Of a stretch of 64,000 bases of DNA, positions 44,966 through 54,154 are shown piece by piece; the first letter of the stretch is position 1; each line of letters starts with the position of its first letter. The notes under the pieces are model-generated. The model was not told where the DNA came from. It searched no databases and worked only from the letters and a program-made list of their open reading frames with translations. The stretch is taken from assembly GCA_934700615.1 (NCBI GenBank), contig CAKUXR010000019.1, positions 1 through 64,000 on the forward strand. The letters run 5' to 3'. Both the position numbers and the translations under genes were made by a program. The stretch comes from an uncultured Bacteroidales bacterium (GTDB taxonomy: Bacteria; Bacteroidota; Bacteroidia; Bacteroidales; UBA932).

Positions 44966-45997
44966 ATGATCAGCAAGAAAACAATCAAAAGAATATATAA
45001 TGTGGTGATAATCCTCCTGCTTCTCTGCGGAATCGGATACGTCTGCTCACGCTTCGTCCATCCCGGAAAAGTGGAATACACCGATGACGCAAGGGTCGAG
45101 CGCCACATCTCTCCTGTCAATACCAGGGTACAGGGTTTCATCAGCGAAATCCGCTTCGAAGAGTATCAGCATGTCAGAAAAGGAGACACCCTCGTTGTCA
45201 TTGACAATACCGAATACCTCTATATGCTCGCGCAGGCTCAGGCTGATCTCGCACGCGCGACTTCAGGCAAATCTGCGGACGCGGCCAGCATCAGGACGAC
45301 TGCGAGCAATGTGACCGTCGCCGAAGCCGGCATGGAAGAGGCTGAGGCCAATCTAAAGAATGCCAAGGACGATTACGAAAGATACAAGGCTCTGCTGGCC
45401 AAGGATGCCGTGACAAAACAGCAGTTTGATGCTGTGGAGACCAGATACAAGGCCGCACAGGCGCGTTATGACCAGGTGAGCCGCCAGCGCAAGTCCACCG
45501 AACTCGTAGGACATGAACTGACAGGTCGTCTGGGACAGAGTGAGGCCAATGTCAATCTGGCCGAGGCAGCGCTCGAACTCGCCAAGCTCCGTCTTTCATA
45601 TACCATAATCACAGCGCCTTGCGACGGCTATGTGGGACGCAAGGATATCCACGTCGGACAGCTGGTCCAGCCGGGACAACTGATGGTAAAGGTCGTGGAT
45701 GACGCAAACGTCTGGATTATGGCAGATTACAGGGAGACCCAGCTCAAGCACATTTCCGTAGGCTCGGAAGTCAAGATTTCAGCAGATGCCCTGCCGGACA
45801 CTGAATTTACCGGACATGTGGAGTCTATCGCATCCGCAACAGGAACGGCCTGGATGGGAGCGCCTGTCAATAATGCCACAGGAAATTTCGTGAAGGTGGA
45901 ACAGAGGGTTCCCGTCAGAATAAGGATTGACGGCAAGCCGGAGGAACTTGCAGCCCTCAAGGCCGGGCTCAATGTGGAAACTGAAGTGAAGTATTGA
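44966..45997 (+). CDS. HlyD/EmrA-type membrane fusion protein
   Basis: 343 residues. One N-terminal membrane helix (about 11-30, VVIILLLLCGIGYVC), then biotinyl-lipoyl half (VNTRVQGFISEIRFEEYQHVRKGDTLVVID), a long alpha-helical hairpin (about 80-195, coiled coil), second lipoyl half (TIITAPCDGYVGRKDIHVGQ) and beta-barrel. It bridges the inner-membrane pump to the TolC channel. The MFS gene starts 1 bp after its stop. Confidence 0.93.
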   Translation: MISKKTIKRIYNVVIILLLLCGIGYVCSRFVHPGKVEYTDDARVERHISPVNTRVQGFISEIRFEEYQHVRKGDTLVVIDNTEYLYMLAQAQADLARATSGKSADAASIRTTASNVTVAEAGMEEAEANLKNAKDDYERYKALLAKDAVTKQQFDAVETRYKAAQARYDQVSRQRKSTELVGHELTGRLGQSEANVNLAEAALELAKLRLSYTIITAPCDGYVGRKDIHVGQLVQPGQLMVKVVDDANVWIMADYRETQLKHISVGSEVKISADALPDTEFTGHVESIASATGTAWMGAPVNNATGNFVKVEQRVPVRIRIDGKPEELAALKAGLNVETEVKY

Positions 45998-45998
45998 T

Positions 45999-47579
45999 AT
46001 GCCAATGCCTCCTATGGTGTTCTCGATGCCGATGTATCGGGAATTCGTTCCAAAGAATATCCGCCCGTGGATTTATGTGTTCTTCGCGATAGTATTCCAG
46101 CTCAGCGGCGGAATCTATCTCGGGACAGTGTCCAATATGATGGGCACTACATCCTTCATGCGTGAGGATGTACTGATGATAGGCCTGTGCGGGGTCGTCG
46201 GCGTATGTATGCCGTTCCCGCTCCTGTTCAGATTCAAGTTCCGGTTCACCAACCGACAGCTTCTTCTCAATGCCGCACTGGGAATTGCCCTGTGCAACCT
46301 GCTTTGCATGCATGTCCAAAGTATCCCCGTACTTTGCGTAATCTCGTTCATAGCCGGATTCCTGAAGTTGTGCGGCACATTCGAATGCATGTCCAACATC
46401 CAGCTCTGGATGGCCCCGGGACGTGATTTTTCCATCTTCTTCCCGCTCCTTTATATGATAGTCGTCGGCTGCATGAATATGTCATCATGGGTAGCAAACC
46501 AGCTGACATACCATCTGGGAAGCTGGATGATGATGCACTGGTTCATGATCGGTCTGCTGCTCATAGTAGCATTGACAGTGTACGTCCTGACGAGGAATGT
46601 CCGCCTGATGCCGAAGGTGCCGATGATCAGTGTCGATTGGCTCGGCTGCGTGCTCTGGTCTTTGTTCCTGCTCGAAGGTATCTGGATTTTCACTTACGGC
46701 GAATATTACAACTGGTTCGACAGCAAAGTTTTCCGCACTGTCTGCGTGGCATGGCCGGTAACATTGGCAATATGCATTGCGAGAATGCGGCATATCCGTC
46801 ATCCTTTCCTTGATCCGGCTGCGTTCAAGTACAGGAATCTTTATCCGGTGCTCGGTCTCTTCCTCGTACTCGAAGTCATGTGCGCGACTCCGAAATCGCT
46901 CCAGAACGCGTTCACTTCTGCGGTGCTGGGTTACGGGGCCATGACGACGGCCCGGTTTTCGGTCTGCGAACTGGTCGGCACATTGTTCGGTTGTTCGTTT
47001 GTCCTCTGGTGGGTCAAGGTCGTGAAACTCAAATACACAAGTCTGCTGTCCGTCGGTTTCGCGGCGATTCTCATCTACCAGCTGATAATGTATTTCGGGC
47101 TTTCGCCTCATGTCAATGTCGAAATGTTCTATCTTCCGACGATACTGCGAACCTTCGGTTATGCGATATTCTTTGCAGCGCTTACCATTTATCTAGAGGA
47201 AATCATGCCGTTCCAGCACTTTTTCATAGGACTGACCATATGCGGATTCATCCGTAACGGCCTCGTGGATACGATAGCGTCCGCCGGATACGCACATGCG
47301 CTAAGGTATTATACTGCAGAGTATTCGACCCATTATTACGCATCGTCAATTCCCCAAGGTCTGGACGCTGACGTCACCGGATACGTGGCCAAGATGGATG
47401 CTCTGGCACCTCTGATGGCCAGTGTCAAGACCGTCTTCGGCTGGTCCTGCTTCATCGGAGCCGCCGTGCTTCTGGTCTTCCTGCTCTATGGTGTGGAGCC
47501 TGTCCGCAGAACGCTGAAGAAAATGCCGTCTTGGAAGTCTGTGGGAATGACACTCAAGCGGTCACTCGGCATCGCATAA
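45999..47579 (+). CDS. MFS transporter, DHA2/EmrB-like inner-membrane pump
   Basis: 526 residues with about 14 predicted membrane helices (for example WIYVFFAIVFQLSGGIYLG, LLIVALTVYVLTRNV, AIFFAALTIYLEEIM). Together with the preceding HlyD and TolC genes it makes a tripartite proton-driven drug exporter of the EmrAB-TolC kind. The start could also be Met12 (MYREFVPKN); Met1 sits 1 bp after the HlyD stop. It lacks easily visible MFS motif A, so it belongs to a divergent branch. Substrate unknown. Confidence 0.85.
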   Translation: MPMPPMVFSMPMYREFVPKNIRPWIYVFFAIVFQLSGGIYLGTVSNMMGTTSFMREDVLMIGLCGVVGVCMPFPLLFRFKFRFTNRQLLLNAALGIALCNLLCMHVQSIPVLCVISFIAGFLKLCGTFECMSNIQLWMAPGRDFSIFFPLLYMIVVGCMNMSSWVANQLTYHLGSWMMMHWFMIGLLLIVALTVYVLTRNVRLMPKVPMISVDWLGCVLWSLFLLEGIWIFTYGEYYNWFDSKVFRTVCVAWPVTLAICIARMRHIRHPFLDPAAFKYRNLYPVLGLFLVLEVMCATPKSLQNAFTSAVLGYGAMTTARFSVCELVGTLFGCSFVLWWVKVVKLKYTSLLSVGFAAILIYQLIMYFGLSPHVNVEMFYLPTILRTFGYAIFFAALTIYLEEIMPFQHFFIGLTICGFIRNGLVDTIASAGYAHALRYYTAEYSTHYYASSIPQGLDADVTGYVAKMDALAPLMASVKTVFGWSCFIGAAVLLVFLLYGVEPVRRTLKKMPSWKSVGMTLKRSLGIA

Positions 47580-47624
47580 GATATGCGACACATAACGTCA
47601 GTTCTGTAGCAGAATCTGAAAACG

Positions 47625-47668
47625 AACAGGGCCGCGCAAAGGAGAATCACCCTTTGCGCGGCCCTGTT
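47625..47668. terminator. Bidirectional terminator between efflux operon and htpG
   Basis: An 18 bp perfect stem (AACAGGGCCGCGCAAAGG and its complement) around an 8 nt loop, with TTTC after it on the plus strand; between converging genes. Confidence 0.88.
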
Positions 47669-47698
47669 TCACTTATATACAACCTGAAATCAGGCAAA

Positions 47699-49747
47699 CT
47701 ATTTCAAATACGCATCGCTTACGACTTTCTGGCTGCGGGCGATGAAATCGCTCAGAGCCTTGCCCTTGAGAAGGCCATTGGCAAGAAGAGCCAGGTCAGT
47801 AAGCTGCTGGAGGACTTCATTCTTGGAAGCGAACTCCTCGATTTCTGCCTTGTGGGCAGTATGAGCGGCTTCCTTGGCCTCACGTACAGCAGACTTGGCA
47901 TCCTCGGCAGCCTTCTTCTGCTCATCAGTGGCATCCTTGGCCTCGCCTGCCTTGATTACTTCAGGATCAGCCTCTGCGATAACCTCCTGCGGCTTTACCT
48001 CTGCCTTCTCCGCCTCAAGAATCTTGGCAATGACAGGATTCTCGGCATTGACAGTGATATTGTAGGAAGCAGGCATGTTGCCATAGAAATTCAGACCTCC
48101 GCCCATGGCACTCATCTCACGATAACGGCGCATGAACTCATTCTGAGTAATGATGATCGGCTCGCCGGTCTCACCGAGATTGTCAGCCTGAACATAATAT
48201 TCATACTCCTTAGGAAGGACAGCCTTGAACAAGTCAGAAATGTCATTCTTCTCATTCTCAGAGAGTTCCAGCTTCTTCCTGTCCTCCTTAGGGATAAGAT
48301 TGTCTATCGCGTCAGAGTCCACACGGCAGAACCTGCAATCCGTCAACTTCTGCTCAAGGAGATTGACAAAATGGGAATCGAGTTCGCAGTCCATGAGAAG
48401 CACGTCATAGCCCTTGTTCTTTGCACCCTCAATGAAAGAGTACTGGGATTCCACATCGGTAGCATAAAGATAAACCACCTTCTTGTCCTTGTCGGTCTGC
48501 TCTGCCTCGATAGCCTTTCTGTACTCGTCGAAGCTGAAATACTTGCCGTCGGTATTCTTCAGAAGAGCGAACTTCATAGCTCTCTCGCAGAACTTCTCGT
48601 CTGACAACATGCCATACTCGATAAAGAGTTTGAGGTTATCCCATTTCTCTTCCAGAGACTTCCTTTCAGTATTGAAAATCTCCTCAAGTCTGTCAGCAAC
48701 CTTCTTGGTGATGTATCCTGAAATCTTCTTCACATTGGAATCACTCTGAAGGTAACTTCTGGAAACGTTCAGCGGGATATCCGGAGAATCGATTACACCA
48801 TGAAGCAGTGTAAGGAAGTCAGGGACAATGTTATCCACATGGTCGGTAACGAACATCTGGTTGCAGTAAAGCTGGATCTTGTTCTTCTCGATAGCCATTC
48901 TCTCCTTGATCTTAGGGAAGTAGAGAATACCTGTCAGGTGGAACGGATAGTCCACATTCAGGTGGATGTAGAAAAGCGGATCCTCATAGGTAGGATACAG
49001 GGCCTTGTAGAAGTTCATGTAATCCTCTTCCTTCAGGTCAGCCGGCTTGCGGGCCCAGAGAGGCTCCACGCTGTTGATGACCTTGTCCTTGTCCGTATCG
49101 ACATATTTTCCGTCCTTCCACTCCTGTTCCTTGCCGAACACGATTGGGAACGGCATGAACTTACAGTATTTACTGAGGAGCTGTTCGATTTTTCCCTTGG
49201 ATGCGTACTCCGCAGAGTCATCATCGAGATAAAGTGTGATGACAGTTCCCCTGTCAGTCTTGTCACACTCGCCCATCTCGTACTCAGGGCTGCCGTCACA
49301 TGACCATTTGACAGCCTTTGCGCCCTCCTTCCAGGAAAGGGTCTCGATGGTCACCTTCTTGGAAACCATGAATGCAGAATAGAATCCGAGACCGAAATGT
49401 CCGATGATATTGCCGATCTGGTCCTTGTATTTCTCGAGGAACTCGCCTGCTGAAGAGAATGCAATCTGATTTATATATTTGTCCACCTCTTCCTCAGTCA
49501 TACCGATACCGCGGTCAATGATTCTGAGTTCTTTCTTGTCTTCATCAAGTTCAATCTTCACGAAAAGGTCTCCCAGAACGCCCTTGAAATCGCCTGAAGA
49601 AGCAAGTGCCTTCATCTTTTCGGTAGCATCCACTGCATTGGCCACAAGTTCCCTGAGGAATATCTCATGATCTGAATACAGGAACTGCTTAATCACCGGG
49701 AATATATTTTCCGTAGTGACACCTATTTTACCTTTCATCTCTGCCAT
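47699..49747 (-). CDS. htpG: Molecular chaperone HtpG (Hsp90)
   Basis: 682 residues, slightly longer than the 624-residue E. coli protein because of an Ala/Glu/Lys-rich linker near 595-640. ATP-dependent cytosolic chaperone. N-terminal GHKL ATPase: LRELVANAVDATEKM near 33, DRGIGMTEEEVD near 79, GHFGLGFYSAFMV near 117. Middle domain with SRSYLQSD near 325; C-terminal dimerisation domain. Start ATG 49747 fits MAEMKGKIGVTTENIFP. Convergent with the efflux operon. Confidence 0.96.
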   Translation of the reverse strand: MAEMKGKIGVTTENIFPVIKQFLYSDHEIFLRELVANAVDATEKMKALASSGDFKGVLGDLFVKIELDEDKKELRIIDRGIGMTEEEVDKYINQIAFSSAGEFLEKYKDQIGNIIGHFGLGFYSAFMVSKKVTIETLSWKEGAKAVKWSCDGSPEYEMGECDKTDRGTVITLYLDDDSAEYASKGKIEQLLSKYCKFMPFPIVFGKEQEWKDGKYVDTDKDKVINSVEPLWARKPADLKEEDYMNFYKALYPTYEDPLFYIHLNVDYPFHLTGILYFPKIKERMAIEKNKIQLYCNQMFVTDHVDNIVPDFLTLLHGVIDSPDIPLNVSRSYLQSDSNVKKISGYITKKVADRLEEIFNTERKSLEEKWDNLKLFIEYGMLSDEKFCERAMKFALLKNTDGKYFSFDEYRKAIEAEQTDKDKKVVYLYATDVESQYSFIEGAKNKGYDVLLMDCELDSHFVNLLEQKLTDCRFCRVDSDAIDNLIPKEDRKKLELSENEKNDISDLFKAVLPKEYEYYVQADNLGETGEPIIITQNEFMRRYREMSAMGGGLNFYGNMPASYNITVNAENPVIAKILEAEKAEVKPQEVIAEADPEVIKAGEAKDATDEQKKAAEDAKSAVREAKEAAHTAHKAEIEEFASKNEVLQQLTDLALLANGLLKGKALSDFIARSQKVVSDAYLK

Positions 49748-49781
49748 AATATTTATGTTTTAGTTATTCAAAATAAAAATA

Positions 49782-49802
49782 CCGCCCGGAATACCCGGAC
49801 GG
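49782..49802 (-). terminator. Hairpin between the small lipoprotein gene and htpG
   Basis: CCGTCCGG pairs with CCGGGCGG (one G:T) on the minus strand, followed by TATTTTTATTTT. Probably terminates the lipoprotein gene transcript upstream of htpG; an alternative is a folded htpG leader. Confidence 0.5.
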
Positions 49803-49878
49803 CAGTATAAAAGTCAAATAACGTTCCAATCAGATTGTCATGACATTTTGTCAGAAGGATTCAGCCGAATGACCGTCT

Positions 49879-50562
49879 CTAGAACGACTTCACATATTTG
49901 ACGGACCCGTCTTTAAGATACGTGGCCTCCATAGTGTCCAACACTTTTCCCCGACAGCGGAACGACAATGAAAGTGCACCTGTACACAAAGCTTCCTGAT
50001 TACGGAAAGAACCCGGATATTTCCAGGATACGAGCATATCTTCAGACCTGAATCCAAGAGTATAGTCAGATGCCTCGAACCTCTCACCCTCAAATGAGAT
50101 CTTCCACGGATGATGGACAGTTCCAGGTCCGACTTCCTCTGTCATCTCTGCAGAAAGTTCGAAATTGTACCGGTAGTTCTTATGGGCGTCACCGTCTGTC
50201 TTCGTCACTTTCCAAAAATCGCCTTCCTGCCTGATATTGAAAGTCTTGTCCGATATTGACCAGAGGGTATCCCGACCTGAAATCATACATTCCAGCGGAC
50301 CCGCCTTCACGCCGTTGGTATCGACTATCACATATGTGCCATCGGTAAGAGGAACGTTCAATGTCTCCTTAAGGCGAAGGACATAATCCAGGGTAAAAAT
50401 CGAGTTCCTGGCAACTTCTTCCATGATGTCATCAGAATAATGCTCATAATACTGGCGGTTATATTCATATTGGCCCCAGAATCTGGTTTCGTCTTCGTCG
50501 CATCTGGACATGCAGGATGACATCAGAATTCCTGCAAACAAAACAAATAGTATCTTTTTCAT
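49879..50562 (-). CDS. Small lipoprotein, unknown function
   Basis: 227 residues. Signal peptide with lipobox MSSC (Cys17). The mature part starts with Asp/Glu-, Tyr-rich sequence (WGQYEYNRQYYEHY) and is beta-rich after residue 60, with a lipocalin-like feel (LYVIVDTNG, WKVTKTDGDA), but I cannot assign a family. 11 bp downstream of the barrel-like gene at 50574-51182 in the same direction, so likely a pair in one operon at the cell envelope. Confidence 0.75.
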   Translation of the reverse strand: MKKILFVLFAGILMSSCMSRCDEDETRFWGQYEYNRQYYEHYSDDIMEEVARNSIFTLDYVLRLKETLNVPLTDGTYVIVDTNGVKAGPLECMISGRDTLWSISDKTFNIRQEGDFWKVTKTDGDAHKNYRYNFELSAEMTEEVGPGTVHHPWKISFEGERFEASDYTLGFRSEDMLVSWKYPGSFRNQEALCTGALSLSFRCRGKVLDTMEATYLKDGSVKYVKSF

Positions 50563-50573
50563 ACTGAGTTATT

Positions 50574-51182
50574 TTAGAATTTATAACCGACTCCGAAATT
50601 GATTCCGTTGAAAACCTTTCCGAATATCAATTCCGCCTTACCGTAAACCTTGCCTCCAAGCGTGTAGGATACAGGTTTTATCTGATACTCGAATGCCACG
50701 TTCTGCGGACAACCCTCATAGAATCCGGCACCGAGTTCTACAGCTCCTGACAATGTGGAAAGCCTGGTCATCAAATAGTAGAACCTGACTTCCGGCATCA
50801 CATAGGCTGCAAAAGATTTCGTATATATAGGCTTCACTTTCTTCAGTCCATGATAGACATCACCGGATACGACAGAAAGAGACAGGTCCGCGCCGACAGC
50901 GATACGGCTTGCGACCCTGACCTCGAAAAGTACAGAATAAAGACCCGAATACCTCATATTGCGCACGGCATCCGAATACATGTCCGCAACCATGTGATTT
51001 TCAAAATTCTTGAACGAACCGTTGTCTTTGAAGAGAACGCAATGATGATTCAGCTGACCTGCGGCAGCATTGACCGAAACATCGAATTTGAACGGCCTTA
51101 TGGGCCTGAATGCCAAGAGGTCCTGAGACATTGACAAAGAAACGGCTGCCACGATTGCGGCAGCCGATAAGAATTTTCTCAT
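50574..51182 (-). CDS. Outer-membrane barrel-like protein
   Basis: 202 residues from ATG 51182 (in-frame ATGs at 51194 and 51218 are possible). Signal peptide about 1-24 ending DLLAF. Alternating strands typical of an 8-stranded barrel (FKFDVSVNAAAGQLNHHC, YSGLYSVLFEVRVASRIAVGADLSLSVV) and aromatic end FGVGYKF. No named family recognised. First gene of a pair with the lipoprotein downstream. Confidence 0.7.
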   Translation of the reverse strand: MRKFLSAAAIVAAVSLSMSQDLLAFRPIRPFKFDVSVNAAAGQLNHHCVLFKDNGSFKNFENHMVADMYSDAVRNMRYSGLYSVLFEVRVASRIAVGADLSLSVVSGDVYHGLKKVKPIYTKSFAAYVMPEVRFYYLMTRLSTLSGAVELGAGFYEGCPQNVAFEYQIKPVSYTLGGKVYGKAELIFGKVFNGINFGVGYKF

Positions 51183-51284
51183 CTTCCCGCTCATAATATG
51201 TTGTTGGTTAAAATCCAAAACATAGATGCAGGAAACTTGAAAAATGTTGCATTTTTCCGCCAGTGCGGACAGAAATTATTTATA

Positions 51285-51475
51285 CAAGTTTCGCAAGTTA
51301 GATAACTTGCTGAATGTTTGCGCAAATTGGAGGTTTGTCTCCCATTCGAAGACTTAAGGCCCACGCACTTTTTTTGTGTTCGTTACCCTCACCCTAAATC
51401 CCTCCCCTCGGGGAAAGGACTTATCCTCGCCCTAGCGGGCTCCAAAAGCGGTGTTTCGCACTTGCGAAACTTGAG
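51285..51475 (-). mobile_element. MITE-like element with TIRs and 9 bp target duplication, copy 2
   Basis: 191 bp. Terminal repeats CAAGTTTCGCAAGT (51285-51298) and ACTTGCGAAACTTG (51460-51473) pair without mismatch over 14 bp. Flanks TTATTTATA at 51276-51284 and 51476-51484 are a perfect 9 bp duplication; on the coding strand this is the end of fadD with its TAA stop. Thus the element abuts the stop codon exactly, in the same orientation relative to the gene as the pdxA copy. Internal CCCCTCGGGG and other hairpins are conserved. Confidence 0.85.
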
Positions 51476-53119
51476 TTATTTATACATAAATCTCTTGATA
51501 CTCATTTTAGGAGTCTTCTCGAAAGGCTTGTCCACGACCTCAACCTTCTGGAGCTGACTGTATGACGGCAGCGCCCTGTTCGATGCGATTCTGACACGCT
51601 CAGGAATATCTGCGACGGTCTCGGCATCAAGTCCGTTCTTGCGGATCGCATCCTGGTCGAGATAAATCAATGCTACAAGTTTCGAAGCACGGTCCACGAC
51701 AACAGACTCCACAACATAATCCTGGTTGTTCACCACAGCCTCGACCTCCTCAGGATAGATGTTCTGTCCGTTGGCGCTGAGAATCATGCTCTTGCTGCGG
51801 CCCTTGATGAAGATGTTTCCTTCCGCGTCAATGATACCGAGGTCACCGGTCTTGAGGTATCCGTCCTCCGTAAATGCTGCGGCAGTAGCCTCAGGAGCCT
51901 TATAGTAGCCAAGACAGATATTGTCACCCTTAGCCTGAATTTCACCCACAACGTGCTGGGGATCATCAGAGTCAATGCGGACAGTCGCACAATCCACAGA
52001 CTTGCCGCAGGAACCTGGGACATAACTGTCACACGGCTCGTAAGCAAGAAGCGGAGCGGCCTCAGTCATTCCGTACCCCACGGTATATGGAAGTCCGAGT
52101 TTCTTGAACCACTTCTCCACTTCAGGATTCAGCGGCGCACCGCCCATGATGATCATCTGGAGATTTCCGCCGAGGGCGCTGAGGAGTTTCTCACGTATCT
52201 TCTTAAACAGCAACGACTTGATTCCAGGGATTCTGGTCAGGACCTTCATTACAGGCTTCTCCAAGACAGGCTTGATGGCACTCTTGAACACTTTCTCCAT
52301 GACAAGAGGCACAGTGATGAGAAGGTATGGCTTCACGTCACGCATCGCCGACAGAAGAAGGGTCGGCGAAGGAGTCTTGCCGAGGAAGGTGATGCTGGTT
52401 CCGTTGCAGAGCGGGTAGAGGAACTCGTAAACCAGGCCGTACATGTGGGCCATCGGCAACATTGACACCATCGTAAATTTGTCCGATGACGGAATATGGC
52501 GCTGGCCGAAGTCGATGGTCGCGCTCAACGCCTTATAGGTCAGCATGACACCCTTAGGGGAACTGGTGGTTCCGGAGGTGTAGTTGATTAAATCCAGATC
52601 ATCCCAGTTGTCGGTATTGTAGGTAACGTTCTCCCCGGTGAATCCCATCGGATATTTCTGTGCAAACCTCTCGGATACGGAAGCGAACGCCTCCCTTACC
52701 TTCTCGTCCGCCACATGAAGAAGCATAAAGTCATTGACACTTACGACAGCCTTCAGGCGCGGCATGGCCTTGATGTCCAACTTTGCCCATATATCATTGT
52801 CAGTCATAAGGATAAGGCTCTCCGAATGATCTACAAGATGATTTACACTTTCAGGAGTGAAGTCTGAAAGAATCGGCACCACGACAGCCTCATAGGTATT
52901 GACAGACAAAAAAGACACAGCCATTCTCGCGGTATTTTTGGCGCAGATGGCTATGCGGTCTCCCTTCTTCAGTCCACATGCCTCGAAAAAGATGTGGAAA
53001 CGCTCAATCTGAGTTGCAAGCTGGCCATAGGTGAAAGACTCACCTCTGTAGTTGCATACAGCAGGCTTTTCCCAATAAAGTCTGACAGCATTCTGAAGTC
53101 TCGCAAAATAATGTTCCAT
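51476..53119 (-). CDS. fadD: Long-chain acyl-CoA synthetase / AMP-dependent ligase
   Basis: 547 residues from ATG 53119 (frame opens at 53203, but homology starts MEHYFARLQNAVRLYWEKPA). Activates a fatty acid to acyl-AMP then acyl-CoA. P-loop-like INYTSGTTSSPKGVM near 178, GYGMTEAAPLL near 362, YLKTGDLGIID near 433, and the C-terminal Lys region FEKTPKMSIKRF. Symbol given by similarity to FadD-like enzymes; no beta-oxidation genes are nearby, so lipid remodelling is as likely. The MITE-like element begins directly after its stop. Confidence 0.88.
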   Translation of the reverse strand: MEHYFARLQNAVRLYWEKPAVCNYRGESFTYGQLATQIERFHIFFEACGLKKGDRIAICAKNTARMAVSFLSVNTYEAVVVPILSDFTPESVNHLVDHSESLILMTDNDIWAKLDIKAMPRLKAVVSVNDFMLLHVADEKVREAFASVSERFAQKYPMGFTGENVTYNTDNWDDLDLINYTSGTTSSPKGVMLTYKALSATIDFGQRHIPSSDKFTMVSMLPMAHMYGLVYEFLYPLCNGTSITFLGKTPSPTLLLSAMRDVKPYLLITVPLVMEKVFKSAIKPVLEKPVMKVLTRIPGIKSLLFKKIREKLLSALGGNLQMIIMGGAPLNPEVEKWFKKLGLPYTVGYGMTEAAPLLAYEPCDSYVPGSCGKSVDCATVRIDSDDPQHVVGEIQAKGDNICLGYYKAPEATAAAFTEDGYLKTGDLGIIDAEGNIFIKGRSKSMILSANGQNIYPEEVEAVVNNQDYVVESVVVDRASKLVALIYLDQDAIRKNGLDAETVADIPERVRIASNRALPSYSQLQKVEVVDKPFEKTPKMSIKRFMYK

Positions 53120-53146
53120 AGTATTAATATCTTTGTATATCAGGCG

Positions 53147-53174
53147 CAAATTTAACAACTTTCCGTTATATTTG
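53147..53174. promoter_or_regulatory. Overlapping divergent -7 elements of fadD and the HAD gene
   Basis: Minus strand TAAATTTG (53147-53154) points to fadD, plus strand TATATTTG (53167-53174) to the HAD gene; both match TAnnTTTG. No ideal -33 TTG for either. Confidence 0.5.
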
Positions 53175-53231
53175 TGCAGAGGCATACCAGATTTGTTCGG
53201 CATTGCCCAAAGACTTTAAATTCATCCGGTT

Positions 53232-54089
53232 ATGACGAGAAAACCAATTGTTGCATTGATTTACGATTTCGACGGGACGCTTTCCCCGGGAAACATGCAG
53301 GAGTTCGGATTCATCCAGGCCATCGGCAAGACGCCTGAGGAATTCTGGAAAATGAGTGACGGCATCGCGGCAGGACAGGATGCGAGCAATATCCTGGCCT
53401 ACATGAAACTGATGGTAGATGAGGCCAAGAAGAATGATATCAAGCTGAAACGCAGCGAGTTCAAGAAATTCGGAAAGGATATCAAACTCTTCGAGGGCGT
53501 GACTTCGTGGTTCGACCTTGTCAATGAATACGGGAAGAGCCGAGGGGTGAGGATCGAGCATTACATCAATTCCTCCGGACTTAAGGAAATCATCGAAGGT
53601 TGCCCTATCGCAAAACAGTTCAAGCACATTTTCGCAAGCACATTCATCTACGACTCCAAGGGCGAGGCTGAATGGCCGGGAATCGCTGTGGACTACACGG
53701 CCAAGACACAGTTCATCTTCAAAATCAACAAGGGAATTTTCAGCGCGAGGGACACTAACCAGGTCAATGAAAGTATCGCGGAAGACAAGAAACGCATACC
53801 TTTCACGCAGATGATATATGTGGGAGACGGAGAAACCGACGTCCCATGCATGAAAATCGTCAGCATGTTCGGCGGGCATTCAATAGCAGTCTATAACCCG
53901 GAAAATCCGGGAAAACAGGCAGTTGCTGAAAAACTTCTGAGACAGGGACGAGTGAATTTCATCACTCCGGCCAACTACAGCCACTACAGCAGGACGTTCA
54001 AGATAGTGTGCGGCATCATTGACAAAATCAAGGCAGACTGGTCGCTGGGGCTCCTCCGCGGACAGCCGAAGGGCAAGACTGCAAAATAA
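53232..54089 (+). CDS. HAD family hydrolase (phosphatase)
   Basis: 285 residues, cytosolic. DxD motif YDFDGTLSPG near 11-20 (nucleophile Asp12, acid Asp14), motif II Ser in YINSSG near 114, motif III Lys in the TAKTQFIFKINKG region (about 157-169), motif IV MIYVGDGETDVPCM near 194-207. A phosphoserine-phosphatase-like HAD with a helical cap (about 20-95). Substrate unknown. Divergent from fadD over 112 bp. Confidence 0.88.
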   Translation: MTRKPIVALIYDFDGTLSPGNMQEFGFIQAIGKTPEEFWKMSDGIAAGQDASNILAYMKLMVDEAKKNDIKLKRSEFKKFGKDIKLFEGVTSWFDLVNEYGKSRGVRIEHYINSSGLKEIIEGCPIAKQFKHIFASTFIYDSKGEAEWPGIAVDYTAKTQFIFKINKGIFSARDTNQVNESIAEDKKRIPFTQMIYVGDGETDVPCMKIVSMFGGHSIAVYNPENPGKQAVAEKLLRQGRVNFITPANYSHYSRTFKIVCGIIDKIKADWSLGLLRGQPKGKTAK

Positions 54090-54154
54090 TTTTCATCAGA
54101 CATGCAAGATTCGCGGGCAGACGCATTTATGTCCGTGAACAAAAATAAGTCATC

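Noticed and set aside
47531..48604. 357-codon frame opposite htpG
   Set aside because: It is the mirror of the well-supported htpG gene; Leu-rich composition results from reading its codons in reverse.
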